From positions 62,001 through 126,000 of the forward strand of contig JAUJYZ010000309.1 in NCBI GenBank assembly GCA_033675265.1: a stretch of 64,000 bases of DNA, given 5' to 3'. Shown in pieces: positions 30,348 through 42,129 of the stretch. Within the stretch, counting starts at the first letter, position 1. Each line of letters starts with the position of its first letter. The position numbers were made by a program, and so were the translations under genes. Under the pieces are notes generated by a model, which worked only from the letters and a program-made list of their open reading frames with translations, was not told where the DNA came from and ran no database searches. The stretch comes from Actinostola sp. cb2023. Taxonomy: Eukaryota > Cnidaria > Anthozoa > Actiniaria > Actinostolidae.

Positions 30348-32180
30348 CATTTTATATAGCGCCACTATCCATAACAATGATCAGAGCGCTTAGAATGCTA
30401 ATTAAAACCTACAAATATATATACATAACTAAAAAATAATAATAACATTAAAAAGATAATATTAAAAGTAACTTTTTTTAAAGAGATATGTTTTTAGCTT
30501 CTTTTTAAAAATGTCAATCGACGTGGATGTTTTTATGTCTATTGGAATAGAGTTCCACAAGGTCGGGGCAGCAACAGAGAAAGCTCGTTTGCCATTAGAC
30601 TTTAGGTTGTAGTTAGGGACTTCAAGCAAACACTTTGAGGCGGAGCGCAGCTTTCTGGATGGAGTATAGTCGATAATAAGATCTTGTAGATATTTTGGAG
30701 CCAATTGTGTACGAGCTTTGAATGTAAGAAGAAGAATCTTAAATACAATTCTGTTTTCAATGGGCAACCAATGGAGTTTCGTTAATGCTGGAGAGATATG
30801 GCCACGTTTCTTGGAGAGCCCATTATTAAGCGTGCGGCACTGTTCTGAACGTATTGCAGTTTCTGAATGAGGTTCTTGGGAAGGCCAAATAGCAGGGCAT
30901 TACAGCTATCGAGTCTGGAGGTAACAAGTGCGTGAACAAGAGTTTCGGCTGCGTGCTGAGGCAAATACTTTCTGATTTTCCTAATGTTACTGATATGAAG
31001 GAAAGCAGACCTGCAAATAGAAGTGATTTGTCGATCCATGTTCAAATTGTGGTCAAGTACGACACCAATATTCCTTGCACATTCAGATGGTTCAATATTT
31101 TCATTCCCGACAGTAATAGAATACAGAGGCGGTGTTTGTCTGTGCTTTGGGTGTACAACCAAAAGTTCGGTTTTATCCTCATTCAATTTGAGGAAATTAG
31201 AGTGCATCCATTTCTTGATGGCATTGATGCATTGCTCCATAGAAGACTTTGCAACATCAAGACTTGCTTGATCCTGAGACCGAAATGATAGGTAGAGCTG
31301 TGTATATCGTCAGCATACATGTGATAAGATATATTGTGCCGACGAACAAGATCACCAATTGGAGAGATGTACATGGTAAACAAGATAGGTCCCAGGATCG
31401 AACCTTGGGGGACACCAAAAGTAAAGTAGTGCCAGGACGAAGTTATGGCGTTGACTACAACAGCTTGACGGCGGTCGAATAGGTAGGACTCAAACCACGC
31501 TAGTACTTTCTCCTTGATACCAAACCTATGAGACAGTCTGTGCAGCAAGATGGAATGGTCGATGGTGTCAAATGCAGCGCTGAGGTATAACATGAGAAGA
31601 ATTACAGAGCTTCCACTGTCAAGAGCCATGAGTAAATCATTCTGGACGCGAACTAATGCCGTCTCAGTACTATGTTGTTTCTTGTAGGCAGATTGGTAGA
31701 TATCATACAAATCGTTATTTTCAAGATGACTTGAGATTTGCAGAACGACGGCCTTCTACTATCTTTGAAACGAAAGGAAGGTTAGACACAGGTCGGTAGT
31801 TCTTCAAAATTTCAGGATTCAAAGACGCCTTCTTTAGTATTGGTGTAACAACTGCATCCTTAAATTGTTTAGGCATAGTTGACGTAGATAAGGAAAGGTT
31901 CACGATGTTAGTGATAGTTGGTAATAACACTTGTAGGCACTCCTTTAGAATCCAGGTAGGCAGGGGATCAGAGACGCAAGACTTTGTTGAGAATGACTTA
32001 ATCAGCTTCTCTGTCTCGGATGAAGTAACAGAATTAAATTCCACAAAGTTCAGGAGAGTAGAGGCTACAGGGATATCTTGATGGTCAACAACACAATAAG
32101 TAGATAAGCCTTGACGAATATTTGCAATTTTCTCAATGAAAAAACTAGCAAAATTGTCAGGAAGTTCATAATGAGTATGA
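30310..32180 (-). pseudogene. 5'-truncated CR1/L2-like LINE, minus strand
   Basis: Minus-strand order: linker and RT start (32165-31721; [18 protein letters not shown]), RT core (31710-31296; AAFDTIDHSILLHRL, VPQGSILGPILFTMYIS, catalytic YADD), thumb/connection (31240-30815; NFLKLNEDKTELLVV, RNIGVVLDHNLNMD), and the C-terminus WNSIPIDIKTSTSIDIFKKK ending at 30462. Frameshifts near 31720, 31296 and 30815 inactivate it. The 3' UTR ends in GGCGCTATATAAAATG-type sequence and an (ATT)n tail (30310-30340), typical of the group. The endonuclease domain is missing. Confidence 0.9.
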
Positions 32181-32214
32181 GAAGTCGTTCCAAAGCCTTG
32201 AATTCTCTTTTGTT

Positions 32215-32660
32215 TTTAGTAAACTTTTTTATTGTTCTACAGTATGGTCTAATACTAGTAAAAGTAATCTACAAAAACTTCAGTTGGTACAGAATTTTGG
32301 GGCTCGCATTGTACTTGGTCTTAGAAAGTTTGACCACATTTCATCAGGCTTGAAATCACTTAACTGGCTGTCTGTCAGTGACAGACTTTATTTGAATGAT
32401 GCCATTATGGTTTTTAAATGTATTAATAATTTAGTAGCCGACTATTTATCTAATAAGTTTGTCTTACGTTCCCAAATTCATACTAGAAATACTAGGAACA
32501 CAATAAATAATCAGTTAGATATCCCTCGCTGTCGCCACAGGACAACGATCATTCTCCTATCGTGGATGTAGACTATGGAATAATTTAAGTAATGATCTTA
32601 AATCTATAGAAAGTGTGAGCACCTTTAAGCGTAGAGTTATGAATCAGCTGCGTTCGGATT
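32215..32660 (+). pseudogene. LINE RT 3' fragment, plus strand
   Basis: The plus strand reads QLVQNFGARIVLGLRKFDHI, SLNWLSVSDRLYLNDAIMVF and, after a frame break near 32540, SFSYRGCRLWNNLSNDL. This is the C-terminal part of a different CR1/L2-type ORF2. It abuts the minus LINE head to head. Confidence 0.8.
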
Positions 32661-32976
32661 AGCTCTTATTTGCCATGCTGTCTTAGATGTGACTGATTTT
32701 TTTAATTTATTACTATAAATATATTTATTACAGTTATTTTTTTACCACATACATGTATAAAGTTTAGATATTATTTAACCATTTTATATTTTTTATATTT
32801 TATACAATCACTTTATATTATATATATTATATTATATTATATTATATTATATTATATTATATATATTATATTATATTATATTATATTATATTATATTATA
32901 TTATATTATATTATATTATATTATATTATATTATATTATATTATATTATATTATATTATATTATATTATATTATAT

Positions 32977-33198
32977 TACAGCAATATGCAGAAATTCTGA
33001 TCCTTTTGACTAAAATACATATATATATCAAAAAACCTACTTAAAATTATGGGATGGCTACGCTGATATTTTTTTCTAGTTGTCTGCCAGCGAGGCTTTA
33101 TGAAAAAAATATCAGCGTAGCCATCCCATAATTTTAAGTAGGTCTTTGATATATATGTATTTTAGTCAAAACGATCAGAATTTCTGCATATTGCTGTA
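32977..33198. mobile_element. Tc1-type MITE, copy 2 of 2
   Basis: The same family as 3845-4065 (ends TACAGCAATATGCAGAAATT, inner arm GGGATGGCTACGCTGATATT), with TA at both borders inside the TTATA array. Confidence 0.85.
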
Positions 33199-33278
33199 TA
33201 TTATATTATATTATATTATATTATATTATATTATATTATATTATATTATATTATATTATATTATATTATATTATATTA

Positions 33279-33562
33279 TACAGCCTTTTGCAAAAATTCT
33301 GTCGCGACCAAGTATATAAGTATATAAGTATATCAGTATATCACTATATACCCGTGTGAGTCCCGCATGCCCGAACGCTACCCGTACACGCATTTCAAGA
33401 TGGTTGACTGTACAAGCGTGGATTGGAGAGTCATGAATACGATACAATCTACACACAAACGTTATTTTCACATTCATTTGATAGTATAAATCTTCGGGTA
33501 TATAGTGATATACTGATATACTGATATACTTGGTCGCGACAGAATTTTTGCAAAAGGCTGTA
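33279..33562. mobile_element. Tc1-type MITE, TACAGCCTTTTGCAAAAATT ends
   Basis: Inverted arms begin TACAGCCTTTTGCAAAAATT and continue CTGTCGCGACCAAGTATAT. The element is TA-flanked, 284 bp and inserted in the TTATA array. Confidence 0.85.
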
Positions 33563-34044
33563 TTATATTATATATATATTATATTATATTATATTATATT
33601 ATATTATATTATATTATATTATATTATATTATATTATATTATATTATATTATTATATTATATTATATTATATTATATTATATTATATTATATTATATTAT
33701 ATTATATATATTATATTATATTATATATATTATTATATTATATTATATATTATATTATATTATATTATATTATATATTATATATATATTATATTATATTA
33801 TATTATATTATATTATATTATATTATATTTATTATATATATTATATGTAACTGAAAAGCCCATATTGGGAGGTACATTAAAACTATGTATGTATGTATGT
33901 ATGTAATTCGGATTAGACGGGCTTTCCAGTCTTCGGCTTCGCCTCGGCCTAGTCCTCATACTCGGCTTTGAAATACTACATCTAATACGGCGTTTTTGAC
34001 CAATCACAGCGCGCGTTATATCTAAATTATTTTATAAAGAATCA

Positions 34045-34344
34045 TACAGTCATTTGCAAAAATTCTGGCCGCTATATAAATATCAATATATCAATATATC
34101 GGGTGCATTATGGGTAATTAAATAATCTAAAATTCCCCTTAAAGCAGGTTAACGCCAGCAAAGTTGGTAGAAATATTTATTATAATGTTTATTTTAGTCT
34201 TACGTTTGTTGTTTGTACATTTTACTTCATTTAATAAGTTAGGAAACTGAAAATAGTAGTATTTAATTACCCATAATGCACCCGATATATTGATATATTG
34301 ATATATCGTGGCGGCCAGATTTATATTTTTTGCAAATGAGTGTA
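34045..34344. mobile_element. Tc1-type MITE related to 33279-33562
   Basis: Ends TACAGTCATTTGCAAAAATT, arms sharing ATATCGGGTGCATTATGGGT. It is TA-flanked and 300 bp. The right end has a small insertion (TTATATTTTTTGCAAATGAG). Confidence 0.85.
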
Positions 34345-34460
34345 TTTCATTATATTTCATTATATACATATTTCATTATTTTCTTTTTGAGTTTTTGTTA
34401 GGGCCACAAGTTTATCAGTTTCTCCAATACTGTCACGTGTCACCCTCTGTAAATAAAGTC

Positions 34461-34977
<517 letters not shown>

Positions 34978-35100
34978 GAAAAGTGAAAGTTTTTTTTTTC
35001 TCTCAGATGTTCATGGATTTTTATATAGCTGCCAAGAGTCTCAATGCTTCATATTTATCCTATACTATCACTCATTAATTTATATTGTTACTGGAACTCA

Positions 35101-35870
35101 TTTTTTGTTTAAAGACTTCTTTTTTGAACAAATTGACGGAGTGGCCAAGGGTTCCCCCCTTGCACCTGTGTTGGCAACTCTTTTCATGGGACACCATGAA
35201 GGGATATGGCTAGAACAGTACAAGGGACCTAAGGTGTTATTCTACCGCAGATATGTCGACGATACATTTTTATTTGTTCAACAACGAAGATGACGCTCTA
35301 CAATTTTTTGATCACATCAATGCTCAACATCCCAATATAAGGTTCAAGATGGTGAGAAGGAAACTAATCATTGTATTGTCGTTCCTAGATGTTCTAGTAG
35401 ATAACACCAGTACAGAGCACACTCAAGACGTCTTATTTATCGGAAGAAAACTTTCAAAGGTCTATTCACTATGACTTCCGTAGCTTTTCGCCCATGACCT
35501 ATAAAATCGGCCTAATTAGAACACTAACAGATAGAATTTTCAAGATCAACAATAGTTGGTTAGGTTTCCATAATGACATCAAGAAACTTATAAGTTTGTT
35601 ACGTAAAAACTTGTTTCCTGAACATATCAGAGACAAGACTATCGACAATTACATCGCTAAGGCGCTCAGCGTAGAAAAACCTTCTAGCAATAATACAGTG
35701 AATGCTGAAGTGTCGGAAGCATCTAAGCGTTATTATAAGCTGCCTTACATTGGCCGTTTTTCCATTATAACACAGAGAAAGTTAAGTACGCTAGCTAGTC
35801 AATCGTTATTGCGAGGAAACCAACATTAAGCTTGTGTTTACCACTTTTGAGATCTGCAATACATAGTTAT
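35101..35870 (+). pseudogene. Penelope-like element reverse transcriptase, 5'-truncated and frameshifted
   Basis: Successive frames read EQIDGVAKGSPLAPVLATLF, GHHEGIWLEQYKGPKVLFYR and RYVDDTF (catalytic YVDD). Then come FFDHINAQHPNIRFKM, SFLDVLVDNT and NNSWLGFHNDIKKL, and finally YYKLPYIGRFS. After another break, TNIKLVFTTFEICN ends the domain. The motif order and YVDDTF are those of Penelope-like RTs. At least three frame breaks make it inactive. It directly adjoins the (TTAC)n array on its left. No GIY-YIG endonuclease follows. The sequence is cut at 35872 by a Tc1-type element and resumes at 37250 with a hammerhead ribozyme. Confidence 0.88.
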
Positions 35871-35871
35871 A

Positions 35872-37249
35872 TACACCTATTTCAACATCGCCAGAAATTC
35901 CGAATCTAAGTGGGTGGAGCTTAATATTATAAATAACTTGCAGTCAACCATAACGAATTGGCTGCCAATCAAAAGTATTGTCTTATAGCGTATCTGATTG
36001 GTCGTAAAGGCAATGCGTTATGCTACCACGGTTTATATAACGGAAATTATTTGCCTGTAATAGCAGGATTCAAAAAATAAATATAATATATTTCTGATTG
36101 ATGACGATTTGACTGATCTCCGGCTCCATTCAGCCAAAGCAGCGGCAGACTAAGAAAAAATAACTTGAAGCCAAAAAAACTACTTCATTCTCGTTCTTGT
36201 GTTGTTCCCTTAAGCTAATACTTGAATTTAAACTTTCGGTAAGGAAAAGTACACGCTTTTTGTAAAGAAGACATAATAAAACAAGTAGTAATACCTAGCT
36301 TTTTCGCGCGAAAATTTCAAAACATAGGAGCGCGCGGAGGATTTTGGATAGCAGAATTCAGCTAGTTTCTAGTCTATTTTCGTGCAAAAAAGGAACGCCT
36401 GACTGAATTATATGTAAACATGGCGTCGATCGACGTGGAAGCAAGAAATGGCACACAAAAAGGCAATTTTGAGAGCTTATCGGCCATAATGGATTCTAAT
36501 ATAAGCATGGCACCGAGCCTTGATATTGCACAAACTACATGTCCAAAACCGAGCCGAAATTGTTGTAGGATCTATTGGAAACCAGCTGAAATTCTAAGTT
36601 AGTTCTTCGTCTTTCGAACCAGAGGCAAAGTAAGTGTATCAGTGCAAGGACAGCCAAACACCAGGGGCCAGAACTCTTTGTAGTTGAGGCATCCGCCATA
36701 TGTTTCTCTATAACTGGGGTACTTATAATTCAACGATTGAAGAAACGTAAAAACCGAGCCGAGTATTGGAGGTAAGATGTTGTAATTACCGTTAAACTAA
36801 AGCTAGAAACTACGTTCGTTAAAATGGAGGCAAAGTAAATGTTCAATTTTATTTTAAAGGGGAATATTGAGATATAAGTATTTTGGCTCCATACATTTAT
36901 TGTAATGTAATCGAGGTCAATTTTTTCTAAGTGTCGCGTTCAACTGCGCATGTCGATTTGAAATTTCTGGCGATGAATAACGTTGTCGCGTTCGATCAAA
37001 GCAACAAGCGTCAAGCCAAGACCGAAGTGAATGCTGGTTATGTGCTGACAATTAGTTAAATCACAATTGTTTCTATAAGGACTAATTATAAAATGTGAAC
37101 ATTTTCACGTGCTTGTTTGCATATCACACTTCGTTCCATAGAAAATAGGTCTGATTTGAATAATTTGCCAACACATAACCAGCATTCACTGCGGTCTTGG
37201 CTTGACGCTTGGTGCTTTGAACGCGACAACGTTATTTGAAATAGGTGTA
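35872..37249. mobile_element. 1.38-kb TA-flanked element with an internal foldback
   Basis: The left end is TACACCTATTTCAACATCGC and the right end is GTTATTTGAAATAGGTGTA, with TA at each border. An inner inverted pair (36970-37033 and 37170-37240; ATAACGTTGTCGCGTTC, CAAGCGTCAAGCCAAGACCG) looks like the original MITE. A copy of the first terminus (TTTCTGGCGATG) stands inside at 36960. The rest, including a 60-codon ORF at 36420-36602 with a good ATG context, is of unknown origin. Confidence 0.6.
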
Positions 37250-37276
37250 TATGTAGAAACCACAGTGTCACATAGT

Positions 37277-37317
37277 CTTACTGAAGATGACGTTTGTAAC
37301 GTCGAAACATGTCTAAG
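37277..37317 (+). ncRNA. Type I hammerhead ribozyme of a Penelope-like element
   Basis: All core elements are present in order: stem I strand CTTA (37277-37280), CTGAAGA fitting CUGANGA (37281-37287), stem II GACG/CGTC (37289-37292 and 37300-37303), GAAA (37304-37307), very short palindromic stem III CATG, cleavage triplet GTC (37311-37313) and stem I return strand TAAG (37314-37317). Hammerheads with minimal stem III are known from Penelope-like retroelements. It follows the Penelope RT at 35101 once the inserted Tc1-type element is discounted. Confidence 0.75.
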
Positions 37318-37319
37318 CT

Positions 37320-38800
37320 CAAAACTGTCGTTCTTGTCTTGAAATTTATATTGTTTGTTTATAATATTGGCTTGTGAAAACTACAGATGATTTTCATTAC
37401 TTGGCGTGCCCTGAATACACGAAATGTTGTTCGCAGTAAAAAAAATAAATGCATCACAGATGTTCATCAACTATTGAACTTAGTTCTTGGCTTTATTTAC
37501 GAATATCGTCAATATAATACTTAATAATACTTTATTTATTAATCACCTAGGAGCTACAAAGCTCGTTAAAACGTGAACAAAACAAATATATATAAAACAA
37601 AAGCATAAATATAATATACCATATCAAACTTATGTCCTGCATCATTGAACATTTGCTTCTGTTGGGATCCAGTATCACGCGGACAACATTTTTGTTAATG
37701 CGCTTGCGCAAAATGATTGAATTACAAAGGTGCTTTGTTTACTAAAGCACGTTTGAGGCCTGATTGATCGAGCAATTTGTTCTGTGGCCGCTAAATAAAG
37801 CAGATTCGTACGTGACTGGTTTATCATTTCTCAAATCATCTTTTTCCTTTGACTGATGTGTAAAAAAAATATAAAAGAGGATGGTAAGCTGCATATGTTT
37901 CCTCAACAGGGGAAAATATATCACAAATTCGAACTTTCTTATTGATCTTATGTGTAAATATTGGAAATTGCCTTCAAAAAACGTCCTTTCCGAGCCATAA
38001 TGTATTTTCGAATTCCCCTATGTACGGCTACTGCATACAGAGCACCAACTCAGAGCACCAATATGATGTTCACGATAACCAAACAAAGAGTTTTAGATTT
38101 CATATCCAATATACATGTATTTTATATCAAAACGCGCGTAACATTACAGAGCATTAGAATCTGGCGGTAGGTTTTTGATTGACACAATTTCCAAGGGATT
38201 CAGAGGGATTTTGTGTGTAGCGTATGTCACGCTCTCCTATATCTCTTCAGAGATTTCAGCTCGATCGATTTTGAAGAAACGGAAAATGACGCGGTCAAAT
38301 ATATTTATTTTTGCTTGAATTTCCAGCTTATTCATTCCTTACATATTCGTCTTTTATATTCTGTTGGTAGGTTTTTGATTTGTATTTTAACAATGCAGTA
38401 AAAAGCAAAAATGCATCAAAATCATGCGGTTTTTATTGATAATCCGCCGTCGCCTCATCTCCATATGTGAAACAATGACCTTTTGTATAACATAAGTTTG
38501 ATATGTTTAAAATTTTTAGAAGATATATATAGAAGAGAAAATCTACTTGATACAAAGGAAACAGAAAGTCAATCTAATTACGCATGCATGCATGCTCTAC
38601 TGAGTCACTCAATTAGTCACGCTGCGATGTCTATATATACAGTATTTTAACATTTTGTTCGATTAAATCTGTTCAAGGTTTTCGCACTATTTTCTGAAAT
38701 AGTTCCATGAAAGCATGTTTTTCGATTTTACAAGCACTCTTAATTTTGCCGTTTATATCCATTCTGAGCAGCTGATGAGCGTCTAGTTGTTATTAATGTC
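37320..38800. other. Intergenic, no gene seen
   Basis: AT-rich unique-looking sequence with short ORFs on both strands and none with a recognisable motif. There is an (AATACTTTATTT)-like tract near 37520. Confidence 0.45.
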
Positions 38801-39358
38801 TTTATAACATGACCTAAGAAAATCCTGCAATTCGATTGGCTGAGAGGAGTAGTATTTCAGCGTAATAGTGGTATTTCAAGCTCTCAGGAGTGGTATTTCA
38901 AAATCACCATGGTAACCATTGTTTGAGCACCAAGCATGACATTCAAATCCAAGATGGCGGATAAACCCGACAGAGTTTTTCTCGCTAAAAAGGCTGAAAT
39001 ATACCTAGAAACAAATCTCAAGAACAACAAATTGAAAAAGTACATCAACATGGATATATTGTCGACAAATCAGCAAGGTTTTCTTTGGCTGAGACTGCAA
39101 AAATCAGCGAGAAACGATCGACTGTTGATCGTGCTATTAAAGGTTTTCCTGCTTTAGATTGAGAAGTGAAAGAATTATTGCTGAAAAAGGTAAAAATAAA
39201 GCTTTAGAAACCTCTTGTTTCTGTTTTCTTCATTTGTTATCTAATTTATGAATGTTTTTCTATGAAAATAATTTACTTGAGAGCATTTTCCATTAGTTCA
39301 TGGTAAAACTACAAACAACTGATCGAAATTGCAGTATTTTCTTAGGTCATGTTATAAA
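38801..39358. mobile_element. 558-bp element with ~32-bp TIRs carrying a short ORF
   Basis: The left end is TTTATAACATGACCTAAGAA and the right end is its reverse complement, extending to CTGCAATT. Inside, an ORF at 38936-39157 begins ATGACATTCAAATCCAAG and encodes a lysine-rich peptide (PDRVFLAKKAEIYLETNL) that looks protein-like for about 50 residues before losing sense. It could be a captured exon. Confidence 0.65.
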
Positions 39359-39364
39359 CATTTA

Positions 39365-39504
39365 ATTGCTTGATTTCATTAGACGTCACTTCCGGTCTCG
39401 TGAGGAATTTTTATCAGCTGAATTGCACCTTTTCAATTGCTTGATTTCATTAGACGTTATTTCCGGTCTCGTGAGGAATTTTCATCAGCTGAATTGCACC
39501 TTTT
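39365..39504. repeat. Two tandem copies of a 70-bp unit
   Basis: The unit ATTGCTTGATTTCATTAGAC through GCTGAATTGCACCTTTTCA occurs twice with few mismatches. Confidence 0.85.
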
Positions 39505-39691
39505 CAATAGAATACTCTCTGCTTGATAGCACATGGAGGGCAGTGTTTGCCCGTCATTTGAAGCAAATAATGAGATTCAAGGAGTTTTAACAGCTGATTG
39601 AAAGCAAGCAATAGCATGTTTTGTACGTGATATTTGGGATAAATACCACTCGTGATATTTCAAAATTGTCACAAATTTCACTCGCCTACAT

Positions 39692-39780
39692 TGGGTGCAG
39701 CAGTTGGCGGTACAGGTAAGTGCGGCTGATTATCGCTCATTGCTTGTGAAGATTCAGATGTTCCTGCTGGAGACAGCACC
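39692..39780 (-). pseudogene. Fragment of the 45-aa repeat of the 26.4-kb gene
   Basis: The minus strand reads SPAGTSESSQAMSDNQPH followed by LPVPPTAAP, nearly identical to the repeat of the 468-aa protein 13 kb away. It is only about 30 codons and lies directly at the left edge of the duplicated gene array. It may be a relic of another family member or of the rearrangement that founded the array. Confidence 0.75.
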
Positions 39781-39797
39781 GCTGTCACCTACAATGA

Positions 39798-41398
39798 TTG
39801 TAATAAACTTTATAGATCTAGCTAGCTAACGTAGACTTGATTGTGAAATGGCATTACACTGTAATACTAAAAATAAACTTCACAAAACCAGTGAGGAGAT
39901 GTGGCTATATAAAGAGTGGTATGGTGGGGACGACTCTTCGAAAATCTTGAAAATAACCCATAAAAGGTTCCAGAATCTCAACCTGGTGGGCGTGCCAACA
40001 AATATTTTTTACCCCTAAAAGGTACTAAGTCTAAAGGAAAATTTCCTGACAAGTACGTCATCAATTTACTAATTATGGGCAAATGCCCTAAAAGGTGCAA
40101 GGATAACTCTAACGGTATACCGGTACACTACGATGTCAACCCCTTAAAAGTACGGGGAGCATCCAAACCCATTCTTTAAGAAGATTTCCCACCGAGCAAG
40201 GTGAAGTACTACTCATTATATGTCTGTGTGTGATAATATAAACAAGACGCTCTATTAGCGTTTACTCGGGCTTCTGCTTAATCAATGATGGGCCCGACTA
40301 AACGAAACTACAACTGAGTAAAACAAACAACAAGTAATGGGTTCCTAAGAATGACAGAGTAAAATATAAACTCTTCAGTTTATTATGTACACTAGATTTA
40401 GCTACCAAAGGTTGTTACAATATATATATATATTTTCTATACGCGAATAGATTGTATTATTTCCATGTACAACATTTTGTTCCTGATACGTGCTGTGGGA
40501 TCCCTGTGTTTACAGCATATTTCCGCTTGTTAGTACGACTGATTTATAAAGTTCAATGGTTAATGAACATCTGTGAGGCCGGCAGGTGTTGGGTTTCACT
40601 TCGACGTAAGACTTATTGACGCTTTGAGGACTAGACGTTGTAGTCGAGCAAATCATGAGTATTCAGAAATGAGGTTGCAAAACATCGAGAGCATTCCTGA
40701 GACCTTGGAACGTGTGAAAGAAATAAAGAAAGTTCACTGATTCTGAGAAATGATGGGCGAGGCGGCGCCTTCCACGAAATAAATAAATTAGACGCTTTTG
40801 AAGCCAACTCGTGGATTAAAAGCCAATTGCGAAGAATCGCACTGACTATCGAGTAGTGGAACTAACTAAGAGAGATTAGATGTAACACTTTCTAAATCGG
40901 ATAGAAATGCTATAACGTTGTATGTTAATAGTAGTATTTATACCGATGTACACGTTGGCAAATTTTTCATGTGACTTTTACTAAAGCCCAGAAGCTCGTG
41001 GATTTACGGGGTAAAAACGAGAAACAAAACACTCACTTCTAAAAGACAAAGAACGATCCTCAAGAAGAGTTGTTATGAGTTGTTATACCAATGTATTTTT
41101 TGTTTTGTTTTAATTAGTATGCACCGACTCGATTGTCAACTCCATAATTCAGCGTCAACTGAATGGATTTTGTGTCGAAGAAAGTTAGATATTATTATTA
41201 TTGTAAACCAAAACGAGAAACAAAACACTAACTTCTAAAAGACACAGGATGATCCTTAAGCAAACCTCTTCAACGATTTTGGTTGTCATGGCAACATGAC
41301 GCAATGATATAGCTAGTTCTAACATTATAATACTTCGTTGCAGGACCTCTTACTCCTCAAACCAGAGAATTCACGGACGCGACAAGTACTATTGCAAA
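39798..41398 (+). repeat. Duplication unit 1: upstream region and intron of the 41.4-kb gene
   Basis: Homology among units starts at TGTAATAAACTTTATAGATC (the 3' end of a lost gene copy). It runs through a TATA box, CCTAAAAGGTGCAAGG-type repeats, AAACAAGACGCTCTATTAGC, GAGGCCGGCAGGTGTTGGG and TTCAACGATTTTGGTTGTCA, to the splice acceptor TTCGTTGCAG at 41335-41344. The same order recurs at 42014-43180, 44846-45840 and 46455-47870, with a few percent divergence by eye. Confidence 0.85.
39906..39913 (+). promoter_or_regulatory. TATA box of duplication unit 1
   Basis: TATATAAA about 100 bp after the residual AATAAA. It is conserved at 42122 and 46563 within CTATATAAAGAGTGGTATGG. This suggests that each gene's promoter starts directly behind the previous gene's polyadenylation site. 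Its use is inferred. Confidence 0.5.
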
Positions 41399-41863
41399 AT
41401 GGAGGGAGACTATATATTTGGTATCTTAAGAGCTGATGTTCGAAACTTAGGAAAAGGTGCGAGACTCACTAATCAAGACGGCATCGTGTCAAGACATCTT
41501 GTATGTTTTCTTGACAGTGGAGAGGAATTTCACTTTGGATTCGGTTACAGAAACGGCAGCAATGTTCGTGTCGTCTGCTGGGAGAATGGCGCAAAGAAAA
41601 ACAAAACTACTACCCGGGGAACGTTCATTATTATATTCGATGATGTGATAACTCCGAATGGCAGAAATGGCAACTTCACTGCAAATGATTTCAAGTTCGC
41701 TTGGTTTAACGATGCTGCTCAAACGAATGCAAAAAAAGAACTACTTCTAGCTGTTGAAAGAGGTGAAGAAATATCTGATATCATCGATCGAATGGCTGGC
41801 CTTACTATCGAACAACTAAATAGCGTTGGCGACCACATCGAGAATCTTAGAGGGAACCAATAG
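41399..41863 (+). CDS. Diversifying tandem gene family, copy 1 (154 aa, unknown function)
   Basis: One coding exon follows the acceptor TTCGTTGCAG (41335-41344). ATG 41399 is preceded by a leader that is nearly identical in copy 2. The stop is followed by a conserved 3' UTR and AATAAA at 42018. The product is soluble, about 17 kDa, without signal peptide or membrane helix. A beta-rich centre (HLVCFLDSGEEFHFGFGY, VRVVCWENG, GTFIIIFDDV) is followed by a helical acidic C-terminus (KKELLLAVERGEEISDIID, LTIEQLNSVGDHIE). I recognise no family. Against copy 2 about 50 codons differ by replacement and about 4 silently, with one codon indel, while the UTRs differ by only about 1-2 percent. That is the signature of diversifying selection. 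Confidence 0.8.
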   Translation: MEGDYIFGILRADVRNLGKGARLTNQDGIVSRHLVCFLDSGEEFHFGFGYRNGSNVRVVCWENGAKKNKTTTRGTFIIIFDDVITPNGRNGNFTANDFKFAWFNDAAQTNAKKELLLAVERGEEISDIIDRMAGLTIEQLNSVGDHIENLRGNQ

Positions 41864-42017
41864 CCCGCCCATGCACTGATTATCAGAAGTTTATCAGACG
41901 GCTCGGTGTCGATCGACCATTAAACTATGGAACTGAACCGCTAACTGAAGAACTGAAAGTCGGTACTTTTTACTTTAAGGCCTTTGCATGATTTCATGAT
42001 TTAGAATTTTTGAATGT

Positions 42018-42023
42018 AATAAA
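42018..42023 (+). terminator. Polyadenylation signal AATAAA of family copy 1
   Basis: AATAAA about 155 bp after the stop. It is conserved at 46459 (copy 2) and 39802 (lost copy). Confidence 0.7.
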
Positions 42024-42121
42024 CTTTATAGATCTAGCTAGCTAACGTAGACTTGATTGTGAAATGGCATTACACTGAAATACTAAAAATAAACTTCACA
42101 AAACCAGTGAGGAGATGTGGC

Positions 42122-42129
42122 TATATAAA
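42122..42129 (+). promoter_or_regulatory. TATA box of duplication unit 2
   Basis: TATATAAA in the same context as units 1 and 3. The downstream unit is interrupted by 1.7 kb of inserted sequence before the 45.8-kb gene. Confidence 0.45.

Larger units (their letters stand above)
32818..33846. repeat. (TATAT)n pentanucleotide array, split by two MITEs
   Basis: A pure TTATA tract of several hundred bases appears as 32818-32976, 33199-33278 and 33563-33846. The gaps are two TA-flanked Tc1-type MITEs. Confidence 0.95.

Noticed and set aside
33530..33850. 106-aa Tyr/Ile ORF
   Set aside because: Translation of the (TTATA)n array.
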